A stretch of 64,000 nucleotides of DNA from an uncultured Nitrospiraceae bacterium (lineage in GTDB: Bacteria; Nitrospirota; Thermodesulfovibrionia; Thermodesulfovibrionales; SM23-35), in the NCBI GenBank assembly GCA_937138415.1, contig CAKZPA010000044.1:87920-151919 (forward strand), in the 5' to 3' direction. The stretch's first letter is position 1. Each line of letters opens with the position of its first letter. The notes beneath the pieces are model-generated. The model did no database searches. It was not told the origin of the DNA and worked only from the letters and a program-made list of their open reading frames with translations. This document shows positions 1 to 6,446 of this stretch, in pieces. The position numbers and the translations under genes are program-made.

Positions 1-840
1 GAAGGACAGGCGACGTCGGATCTCGCATACGAAGCCTCGCGGGTGGCGCTCGCGCGTGCCGGCATCGACGCTGCTGATATAGAGATGATCATCGTCGCGA
101 CCATCACCGGCGACATGCCGTTTCCGTCGACGGCCTGTTTTCTCCAGAACAAGCTCGGGGCGGTGCGGGCCGTCGGGTTCGACATCAATGCAACCTGCTC
201 CGGCTTCCTCTACGCGCTCTACATAGCGGACGGGCTCATCCGCGCGAACGTGCACGACAAGATCCTCGTCGTGGGAGCGGAAGTCCTCTCGAAGGTGACC
301 GACTGGCAGGATCGGTCGACCTGCGTGCTCTTCGGTGACGGAGCTGGGGCCGCGGTCGTTGAAGCGACCTACGAAGACCGCGGGCTTCTCTCGATCTCGA
401 TCAATTCGGACGGGAGCATGTGGGAACTGATCAATATCCCGGGGGGCGGATCCCGCAATCCTGTTTCGCCGGAGACCATTAGGGAGAGGATGCACTACAT
501 CCGCATGAAGGGGAATGAGACGTTCAAAGTAGCCGTTCGGACGCTCGAAGACGTCGCCCTGAAAATGCTCGCGGACAACGGCTTGGCTTCGTCGCAGATC
601 TCGCTCCTCATCCCTCATCAGGCGAATCTCCGCATCATCCAGGCAACCGCTGAACGCCTCAACCTGCCGATGGAAAAAGTCTTCGTGAATCTGGAACGCT
701 ATGGGAACACCTCCGCGGCATCCATTCCCATTGCGCTCGATGAGGCGGTGCGTTCAGGCCGGGTCAGAGAAGGGGACTATCTTCTCCTCGAGGCATTCGG
801 GGGAGGCTTGACCTGGGCTGCCGCGCTAATGAAGTGGTAG
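1..840 (+). CDS. fabH: Beta-ketoacyl-ACP synthase III (3' part)
   Basis: FabH condenses acetyl-CoA with malonyl-ACP to start type II fatty acid synthesis in the cytoplasm. The frame is open from base 1, so the N-terminus lies outside the window; about 279 residues remain of a usual 320 or so. All three catalytic residues are visible: the cysteine in NATCSGFLYAL, the histidine in IPHQANLRI and the asparagine in YGNTSAAS. The C-terminus EAFGGGLTWAAALMKW is the normal family ending. Nothing downstream on this strand appears co-transcribed, so this is probably the last gene of a fatty-acid or plsX-fabH type operon. Identification is firm; only the start is missing. Confidence 0.96.
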   Translation, partial: EGQATSDLAYEASRVALARAGIDAADIEMIIVATITGDMPFPSTACFLQNKLGAVRAVGFDINATCSGFLYALYIADGLIRANVHDKILVVGAEVLSKVTDWQDRSTCVLFGDGAGAAVVEATYEDRGLLSISINSDGSMWELINIPGGGSRNPVSPETIRERMHYIRMKGNETFKVAVRTLEDVALKMLADNGLASSQISLLIPHQANLRIIQATAERLNLPMEKVFVNLERYGNTSAASIPIALDEAVRSGRVREGDYLLLEAFGGGLTWAAALMKW

Positions 841-1295
841 ACGTTCGATAACGCCTCCAAAAAACTAAAAGTTATACTTTAACTCTGTCCAATAACTGCC
901 TGAATAATCACGCTTCTTATTTCTGCTAAAATAGGTCACGATATGGCTGTACGCCGAAGAAACACCATGACGATTATCTTTTTCCGGACGGGGATGCGGC
1001 CCCGAAAGGGGCGGATCTGGGGAAGGGATTCACCCGTAGTACCGAGTTGCGGTGGTGGCCTGGAGTGTGCGACGACCTGATATACAGAGCTCCTCGCTCG
1101 AGCGGCCGGAAAGGGAGGTCATCGCGAAGGCGAGTTGAGCGAGCCCGTCGCGATCGTGTTGTTTCTATCAGGAAAAGAGAGAGTGCAGCGTCGGCTTTTC
1201 AGGCCTCTTTGCGCTGAGATGGCACATAAGTAATCGACTCGCCTGAGTGCATCGCCTCCGCCTTAGCCTGGATTATTCATAAGTATTTAGTTCTG

Positions 1296-1325
1296 TGAGA
1301 GGACACAGCTTTCTCGCTCATACCC
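1296..1325 (+). repeat. Dispersed repeat R4, copy 1
   Basis: The core TGAGAGGACACAGCTTTCTC is followed by GCTCATACCC. It matches the sequence at about 34969-34998 (TGAGAGGACATAGTATTCTC) with a few differences, and similarity continues for a further 20-30 bases on both sides. Neither copy lies in a gene. Confidence 0.45.
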
Positions 1326-1387
1326 GGTCCCGACGTGGATCGGTCCCCCGCTGCAGTGTGCCTGATGAGAACCTCTCTCAACATCAC

Positions 1388-1414
1388 GTCATACCGGTGA
1401 GAGCCGGTATCCGG
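1388..1414 (-). repeat. Palindromic dispersed repeat R1, reverse copy
   Basis: Contains the perfect hairpin ATACCGG-TGAGAG-CCGGTAT at 1391-1410. Read on the minus strand it matches the unit TGGATTCCGGTTTTCACCGG seen at 53930 and 62290, with compensating changes in both arms that preserve the stem. Confidence 0.55.
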
Positions 1415-1480
1415 CGACGCAGTGTTTAACATTTGTGATTCGTCATTCTTTGTTTTTAAAGTAAAGAATAAAACGGCAGC

Positions 1481-1513
1481 GTCACTGGATTCCGTGTCAG
1501 GCACGGAATGACA
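1481..1513 (+). repeat. Palindromic dispersed repeat R1, forward copy
   Basis: Begins GTCACTGGATTCCGTG and ends CACGGAATGACA, so the arms GGATTCCGTG/CACGGAATG pair. The outer parts CACTGGATTCCG and CGGAATGAC are shared with the copies at 53928 and 62285, while the loop differs. Confidence 0.6.
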
Positions 1514-1658
1514 AAAAAAGAGAACCGATTGTTGAGAGAGGTTCTCGTATCGAATACACAGAGTTTGCGTATCGGCACGAAGAATGGACTCGGACACTAT
1601 GTCCTGTCAACATTGCGAAAAATTCATGAATGAACCGGGTGAGCAGTAAACGGAACCA

Positions 1659-2204
1659 TTAGTCGCGATTAACCTTCGTTTTGCCCTTCCTGTCGCGGTG
1701 AACCGATAAGCGCCTTGACCTCTCGTTCGTCGCGGGATCGTTCTCGACGACTTTCGGTTTGTCCCTCTTCGCGTTGACGATGCAGAGGAACCCGAAGGGT
1801 TCGTCGCCCTCGTTTCTCAGTTGGTGGAGTTCGCGCGGCGCGATGTAGAGTGCGTCGAGGTGACCGATGGCGTAAGTCTTCGCGCCGACTCTGCAGATGC
1901 CGCGACCTCTGATCCCGATGACGACGTGCTCATGACGGTGGAATTCGAGACTCGTGAAACCGCCCGGAGCGACTTCGAAGTATCTCACGTGGAATCTCAC
2001 CGATTCTCCTCTCGTGCCGAAGAGTTCCTGCCTCGAGATGCCCTTCCAGTCGGCACCCTCCCGTTTGTAGCGCGTCTGCTCGATCCCTCTCCACGTAAAA
2101 TTTTTCCTGAATGGAAGGAATTTGGTAGCGTTACGCATGAGCCGGGTCCGTATCCTCGGAGCTACGTCGCAGACGGACAGTCTTTTTTTCTGCACCTTAC
2201 CCAT
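1659..2204 (-). CDS. Cupin-domain protein
   Basis: A 181-residue protein with a single cupin beta-barrel in its second half. The first cupin motif appears as FHRHEHVVIGIRGRGICRVG with the usual metal-ligand histidines, followed by DALYIAPRELHQLRN of the second motif. The first 55 or so residues are basic and not recognised. The start at 2204 overlaps the end of the upstream zinc dehydrogenase gene by 8 bp and has a GGAG-type ribosome site, so it is the last gene of the dehydrogenase/GHKL operon. Cupins of this size are often sugar-binding, isomerase or sensory proteins; the substrate cannot be read from sequence, though association with two polyol/sugar-type dehydrogenases suggests a carbohydrate or organic acid. 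Confidence 0.8.
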   Translation of the reverse strand: MGKVQKKRLSVCDVAPRIRTRLMRNATKFLPFRKNFTWRGIEQTRYKREGADWKGISRQELFGTRGESVRFHVRYFEVAPGGFTSLEFHRHEHVVIGIRGRGICRVGAKTYAIGHLDALYIAPRELHQLRNEGDEPFGFLCIVNAKRDKPKVVENDPATNERSRRLSVHRDRKGKTKVNRD

Positions 2205-3231
2205 TTTCTCCGAATACAATGGCGCATTTGAGGGAATTTTTTGCCTCGGCGGTCAAACGAAACGCATCCTCAGTCCGTTCGATCGGGAACCGATGCGTGA
2301 TGATCTTTTCGGCCGTTACGACTCCTTCACCGATAATGCGCAGCGCCTCTCTCGTGTCGTCGGGTCCGCAGGAATAGCTCGTGATGAGCGAGATGTCCTT
2401 GAAGTACAGATCGTTCGGGTGGATGACAAGCTGGTCGTCCGGTTTTGCCGGCGTGAAGAAGAGCACGGTGCCACCCGGTCCTGTCGCACCGATGCCTTGT
2501 TCCATTGCGACGACACTGTTCGGATTGACGATGACAACGTCCGCCATTTCTCCGTCCGTCAGTTCGCGTAACGCGGTGGTGAGGTTCTCCGCCGATACAT
2601 CGATCACCTCGTCGGCGCCAAAGTCTTTCGCTTTCCGCAGACGGTACGGGACGAGGTCCGCGCCGACAATTCGCTCCGCGCCGTTCCTCCGCGCGAGGAG
2701 GATATGTATCTGGCCCATGGCGCCGAGTCCAATGACGAGAACTGTCTCTCCGCCCGTCAAGTGGACTCTTCTCTGTGCCTTCACGACGCACGCGAGAGGT
2801 TCGATGAGAGATGCGTCTTCGTCACTCATCCCGTCGGGAATGCGTATCGTGTCATGCTCGAGGTTGATGCGCGGAATCAAGATGAACTCAGAAATCCCCC
2901 CGGGGACGAGATTCGTTCTCCTCCACGTCTCGCACTGCACGTAGTTGCCTCTCCTGCACCGTCTGCAAGAAAAGCACGGAGCGTGGTGGTGCACGAACAC
3001 CCTGTCCCCTCTTCGAAAAGATGACACGTTTTCTCCCGTCTCCACAATTTCACCGACAGGCTCGTGGCCAATGACGAGGGGCGCTTTTTTTTCGATATAC
3101 CACTGCATGACGTCCCCCGAGCAGATCCCGCACACTGTAGTCCTGAGGAGCGCGTCCCCGGGACCAACGCGAGGCACCGGCACGTCCTCGATCCGAATGT
3201 CGCTGAAACTATAGAGTTTAGCGACCCTCAT
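2197..3231 (-). CDS. Zinc-dependent medium-chain alcohol/polyol dehydrogenase
   Basis: MDR-family NAD(P)-dependent dehydrogenase of the threonine/sorbitol dehydrogenase type, about 344 residues. The catalytic zinc site is indicated by the CGICSGD segment and GHEPVGE; the structural zinc site is the four-cysteine lobe CFSCRRCRRGNYVQC. The Rossmann fold carries VLVIGLGAMGQIH. The ATG at 3231 is preferred to an upstream in-frame start at 3303 because the protein then begins MRVAKLYSFSDIRIEDVPVP, the normal family N-terminus. It lies 55 bp after the GHKL ATPase gene and overlaps the cupin gene. A second, distinct paralogue sits at 4749-5801 in the same operon. Substrate unknown. Confidence 0.9.
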   Translation of the reverse strand: MRVAKLYSFSDIRIEDVPVPRVGPGDALLRTTVCGICSGDVMQWYIEKKAPLVIGHEPVGEIVETGENVSSFRRGDRVFVHHHAPCFSCRRCRRGNYVQCETWRRTNLVPGGISEFILIPRINLEHDTIRIPDGMSDEDASLIEPLACVVKAQRRVHLTGGETVLVIGLGAMGQIHILLARRNGAERIVGADLVPYRLRKAKDFGADEVIDVSAENLTTALRELTDGEMADVVIVNPNSVVAMEQGIGATGPGGTVLFFTPAKPDDQLVIHPNDLYFKDISLITSYSCGPDDTREALRIIGEGVVTAEKIITHRFPIERTEDAFRLTAEAKNSLKCAIVFGENG

Positions 3232-3286
3232 GATCCCCGCTGCGTTTTCTGAACCTGTTGTGAACCAACACAGCTCACTGGTCTCG

Positions 3287-4765
3287 TCAATCAACAAAAG
3301 CATCTTTGAGGAGTTTGCTCTGCCGCTCGAATGCCAGGCGCGGGTTCCTCGGATCCTTCATGAGGGCGATCTCCTGCGTGATGAGCCGAGCGAGGTTCAA
3401 CGTGTGCGTGTCCACGTTCGAGGACTCTCTCTTGTAGAGGGGATGGTCGCGGTTGATGTATATGGTCGTTTCCTCCGAAAAGACCTCTGGTCCGTCCTCG
3501 CCGAAACTGTCGACCACGCACGAGACCCCCGTCTCGCCGAATTTGATTTTCTTTATGATCGCATTCGGCGTGAGTCTCCTGACTTTTGGCCTCTTCGTCT
3601 GTTTCTTCTTGTCGCTCGCGAGCGTTCTGCCCTCTTTGCCTGCGGATACCTCCACCTCTTCCGCCGACGGGCCTTCCTTTTTCGCTCCGAGCAGCGCTGA
3701 TTCACCGATCCCCTTCGTTTGGCTCCCGAGCGGTAGCGCTCCAAAAGGCGAAAGGTCAGGGTTCATGGCGAGTGCCTTGTAAATTCTGCGGAGCGCCTCT
3801 TTGAGGGCGCGGCTCACTTTCTTGCTCTCCTTTTGGAGCGTCAATTTCTGGAGCGTCGTCTTGACCCCGTCCATGACGGTGCCCATCGCGGCGAGAAATG
3901 TTTTATATTCCTCGGAGTCCTTGATGAAGCCGGTTCGGTCGCTCGTGATCGGAAGAAAGTCCGCGTTCACCTCTCCCCTCACCCGAGCCATTCCTTTCCC
4001 CCACGTCTCCATGCCGAAGAATTCCCGTTTGACGGTCACCTGTTTCACCTTTACTTCGATGCCTAGGTCTGTCGTTGCGGAAGCAGTCTCCGAGAGGATG
4101 ACGACCTCGCCGCTTATCGGACCGAATGGCGTGCCTTCGAGGAAAGGAATCCGATGTCCCGAGAGGCTCCGCGGAGTGACGGTGTGATTGTTGATCCTCA
4201 CTTTGAAATGTGGAGCCTTGATAGGGGTTCCCTCGATGATCTTCTGTTCTATGTCTTTCGGGTCGAACCGGCGATCGAGCCCGGTGAGGATGACGGTCGT
4301 TCCGTCTTGTTTTCTGAAATTGGCGGGCAGGATCTCGAGTGGCAAACGCCACGGGTCGCTCCCTTTCTCCCAGTCTTCTTTGTCGAAGACGACCCGCGCG
4401 ACGAACTCGCCTTTCTTCGTGACGACCTCGAATCGTTTGCAGGCGGAGAGGCTCGCAAATTTCCCGATGCCGAACTGGCCGATCCTGTCCCGCCCGTAAA
4501 TGGGAGACGTCGCGTCGTACAGCTTCTGCTGTGAACCGATGTTGAAGTACTGGTTGAGTCCGTCTCTGTCCATGCCGCTCCCGTTGTCCCGGATCTCGAT
4601 CGCATCTTCCCACACGATGACCTCGACGAGGGTCGCATCTGCGTCGTATGCATTGTTGACGAGTTCCCTCACGAATTCGATGCTTTCCGTATAGAGTCGT
4701 TCACCGATAGTGATGATGTGACTCTTGTCGATGGTGACCGGTATGTAGTCAGGGGATGATTGCAT
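3287..4765 (-). CDS. GHKL (Hsp90/MORC-like) ATPase of unknown function
   Basis: A 492-residue protein with a Bergerat-fold ATPase domain in its first 170 residues: N-box RELVNNAYDADAT, G1 box DNGSGM, G2 box GRDRIGQFGIGKFAS and a GTTVILTGL strand. A ribosomal-S5-like transducer region follows (about 180-320). A low-complexity basic linker (about 340-420) contains RTLASDKKKQTKRPKVRR. The C-terminal block holds EETTIYINRDHPLY and RLITQEIALMKDP, which recalls stand-alone bacterial Hsp90/MORC-like ATPases. There is no histidine-kinase phosphoacceptor domain. ATG at 4765 overlaps the upstream dehydrogenase gene by 17 bp and has a GAAAGGAA ribosome site. Embedding in a metabolic operon is unusual; some related ATPases act in DNA repair or phage defence, but nothing nearby supports that. 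Confidence 0.82.
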   Translation of the reverse strand: MQSSPDYIPVTIDKSHIITIGERLYTESIEFVRELVNNAYDADATLVEVIVWEDAIEIRDNGSGMDRDGLNQYFNIGSQQKLYDATSPIYGRDRIGQFGIGKFASLSACKRFEVVTKKGEFVARVVFDKEDWEKGSDPWRLPLEILPANFRKQDGTTVILTGLDRRFDPKDIEQKIIEGTPIKAPHFKVRINNHTVTPRSLSGHRIPFLEGTPFGPISGEVVILSETASATTDLGIEVKVKQVTVKREFFGMETWGKGMARVRGEVNADFLPITSDRTGFIKDSEEYKTFLAAMGTVMDGVKTTLQKLTLQKESKKVSRALKEALRRIYKALAMNPDLSPFGALPLGSQTKGIGESALLGAKKEGPSAEEVEVSAGKEGRTLASDKKKQTKRPKVRRLTPNAIIKKIKFGETGVSCVVDSFGEDGPEVFSEETTIYINRDHPLYKRESSNVDTHTLNLARLITQEIALMKDPRNPRLAFERQSKLLKDAFVD

Positions 4766-5801
4766 ACTTGATTCCTTTCCCTTTCGATAGTAGTTCAAAG
4801 ACGTGCTGGATCCGCGAGAGGGGAAAGCAACCGGAGACGAGGGGCAGCACTCCCACCTTGGATCCGCACAAGAGATCGTAGGCCTTTTTCACATCCTCTG
4901 GCCTGAAGTGGAAAACTCCCCGGAGGGTAATTTCATCGTAGTGGAGGCGCCCCGCATCGTAGGTGACACTCGTGCCGGATGGACAACCCCCAAAGAGGAT
5001 CACCGTGCCTCCTTTCCTCACATACGTGACCGATTCCTCCCAGACGTCCCGCGAGCCCGTGCATTCGAATACGCAGTCGAACATACCGATACGGTCGGTC
5101 TTTGTTCGGCGGAGAATCTCCTTGCGTGGCGAGAGGGTTCGCAGCAACTGACCGTCCTCTGCCGTGATCGTCCGGTCGGCACCAAGATTTTTCGCGATCG
5201 CCAACCGAGCCCTGTTCGTGTCCATGACCGCGACAGAAAACCCCCGTTTTTTGAGGAGGAGGAGGTGGAGCAAGCCGATCGGACCTGCACCAATGATGAG
5301 CGCATACCCATCGCGCTTGGTCCCGAGCATTTCGAGGCCGTGCACGACGCATGCGAGCGGCTCCAGCATGGCTGCTTCCGAAAATGAGAGATGGGAGGGT
5401 TTGGGGAAGACATTCTGCGAGACGATGTGCGCCGGCAGGAGAATTTCTTCGGCGAATGCTCCGAGGATCTTCGTCTCCATGATGTGGTCGCAATGGTTGT
5501 ACAGTTTTCTCTTGCAGTACTGGCAGGAGCGGCACGGAGCGGAGTGGACCGCCATGATCGCGTCGCCTTCCCTGAATCGCCTGACCCCTTTCCCCACTTC
5601 CGTAACGAATCCGGAAAATTCGTGGCCGAAGGGCCCCGGCATCGGGATTACGGGGTGGCCGCGCCTGAACGCTTTGAGGTCGGTTCCGCAGGTGAGCGCC
5701 GTGTGCACATGGACGAGGAGTTCACCGCGGCGGGGCCGAGGGCGGGGGATATCCCGAACTTCTATGACGCCCGGTGTAAGGAGAATGGCGGCCCGCATCA
5801 C
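4749..5801 (-). CDS. Zinc-dependent medium-chain alcohol/polyol dehydrogenase
   Basis: A 350-residue MDR-superfamily dehydrogenase. Catalytic zinc residues are seen in LTCGTDLKAFRRG and GPFGHEFSG; structural zinc ligands in CRSCQYCKRKLYNHC; the dinucleotide site is ALIIGAGPIGLLH. FHFRPEDVKKAYDLL near the C-terminus is typical of the threonine/galactitol-dehydrogenase branch. The start overlaps the end of the small membrane-protein gene by 4 bp (ATGA), implying translational coupling, and its 3' end overlaps the GHKL ATPase start by 17 bp. The protein is clearly diverged from the dehydrogenase at 2197-3231, so the two probably oxidise different or successive intermediates. The true substrate is not known. 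Confidence 0.9.
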   Translation of the reverse strand: MMRAAILLTPGVIEVRDIPRPRPRRGELLVHVHTALTCGTDLKAFRRGHPVIPMPGPFGHEFSGFVTEVGKGVRRFREGDAIMAVHSAPCRSCQYCKRKLYNHCDHIMETKILGAFAEEILLPAHIVSQNVFPKPSHLSFSEAAMLEPLACVVHGLEMLGTKRDGYALIIGAGPIGLLHLLLLKKRGFSVAVMDTNRARLAIAKNLGADRTITAEDGQLLRTLSPRKEILRRTKTDRIGMFDCVFECTGSRDVWEESVTYVRKGGTVILFGGCPSGTSVTYDAGRLHYDEITLRGVFHFRPEDVKKAYDLLCGSKVGVLPLVSGCFPLSRIQHVFELLSKGKGIKYAIIP

Positions 5802-6049
5802 GAGAGGTGGAGCCGTCCGCCCAGGAGTTGTCCGGAAAGTGCCGCAATAGCGAAGAGGGGTATGCAGTTCATCTCAATGTGCGACAGATTCCGTATAATA
5901 AAGATCACTGGAATCGGGACGTGGATGCAGAGAAACCAGCGAAACGAGAAACGTCGTGTCCTCGCGCGCGCGAATCCGAAGGGGAGGTTCAGCAGAAACG
6001 TGAGGATCGAGAGGAGCAGAAGAGCGAAGAATTTATTCTCAATATCCAT
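5798..6049 (-). CDS. Small conserved-looking membrane protein
   Basis: An 83-residue hydrophobic protein starting MDIENKFFALLLLSILTF, with about three membrane segments (roughly 6-25, 38-53, 60-78) and a basic loop FARARTRRFSFRW between the first two. The start at 6049 is preferred because codons upstream of it have no hydrophobic or coding character. It is the first gene of the dehydrogenase/GHKL/cupin operon and its stop overlaps the next start. No function can be assigned; the short spaced layout resembles small inner-membrane proteins rather than a transporter. Confidence 0.65.
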   Translation of the reverse strand: MDIENKFFALLLLSILTFLLNLPFGFARARTRRFSFRWFLCIHVPIPVIFIIRNLSHIEMNCIPLFAIAALSGQLLGGRLHLS

Positions 6050-6102
6050 TATGCAAGATACCCGAAAGGGAAACGACAAGTCAAATTGAGAGCGGTGCGA
6101 CC

Positions 6103-6372
6103 ATGGGCGTGAACGAAGAAACTCGACGATCTGATGCGGTGGGCGATGAACAGGGAGCGATTGCTGCTCGGCGAAAGGAACAGAGGATACGCGAGATTCT
6201 CCGGGGCCTCGAGTGCATCCTGACGGCACACGATAGCTGCGCCGAACTGGTCGAAGTGAGAGACAATACGGCGGTCATCTATTGCGGAGGGCCCTGCATG
6301 AAGTGCGATAACCGGTGCATCGAAAGCGCGGTCAAGGAACAGCTGCCCGATATCGAGGTCGTGATCCAGTAG
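6103..6372 (+). CDS. Small NifU-C-like four-cysteine protein
   Basis: An 89-residue protein. Residues 28-89 resemble the C-terminal scaffold domain of NifU (EILRGLECIL...AELVEVRDNTAVIY), but instead of the single CxxC pair it has four cysteines, C61, C65, C68 and C72, in CGGPCMKCDNRC. Four closely spaced cysteines could hold an iron-sulfur cluster or zinc. The gene is divergent from the membrane protein at 6049 (53 bp apart) and convergent with mutS2. The first 25 residues are charged and unlike the family. An Fe-S carrier or scaffold role is inference from the fold; the call of a real gene rests on the domain match. Confidence 0.6.
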   Translation: MGVNEETRRSDAVGDEQGAIAARRKEQRIREILRGLECILTAHDSCAELVEVRDNTAVIYCGGPCMKCDNRCIESAVKEQLPDIEVVIQ

Positions 6373-6446
6373 ATTCGAAAAAAAAGAGCATTCGGTACGG
6401 TTGCTTTTCCCTCTCGCAAGAACACGCCCGGAAGAGATGTTCGCTC

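Larger units (their letters stand above)
1367..1546. mobile_element. 180-bp element bounded by 17-bp perfect inverted repeats
   Basis: GAGAACCTCTCTCAACA at 1367-1383 is the exact reverse complement of the sequence at 1530-1546. The 146-bp interior carries two palindromic repeat units in opposite orientations and no open frame of note. This looks like a small non-autonomous element (MITE-like) or a long-range hairpin; no target-site duplication is obvious just outside the arms, so mobility is inferred only from structure. Confidence 0.45.
841..1658. other. Gene-free region with repeats
   Basis: No convincing coding frame is present. The longest frame, on the minus strand at 1277-1597, is built from repeat sequence and has no recognisable domain. 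The region holds a short stable hairpin with a GAAA loop at 999-1012, one copy of a sequence that recurs near 34970, two divergent copies of a palindromic repeat at 1388-1414 and 1481-1513, and a 17-bp inverted repeat at 1367-1383/1530-1546. It separates fabH from the convergent cupin operon. Confidence 0.6.

Noticed and set aside
960..1260. Riboswitch or structured RNA upstream of the 1.3-kb repeats
   Set aside because: Only one strong hairpin (GCCCC-GAAA-GGGGC) is visible, and no conserved riboswitch core or downstream gene on that strand supports it.
1277..1597. Minus-strand frame of 106 codons
   Set aside because: It is composed largely of R1 and inverted-repeat sequence, has no domain or ribosome site, and its codon use is unlike neighbours.
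3287..4765. GHKL ATPase as part of a phage-defence system
   Set aside because: No nuclease, helicase, reverse transcriptase or mobile-element genes adjoin it; its neighbours are dehydrogenases and a cupin.
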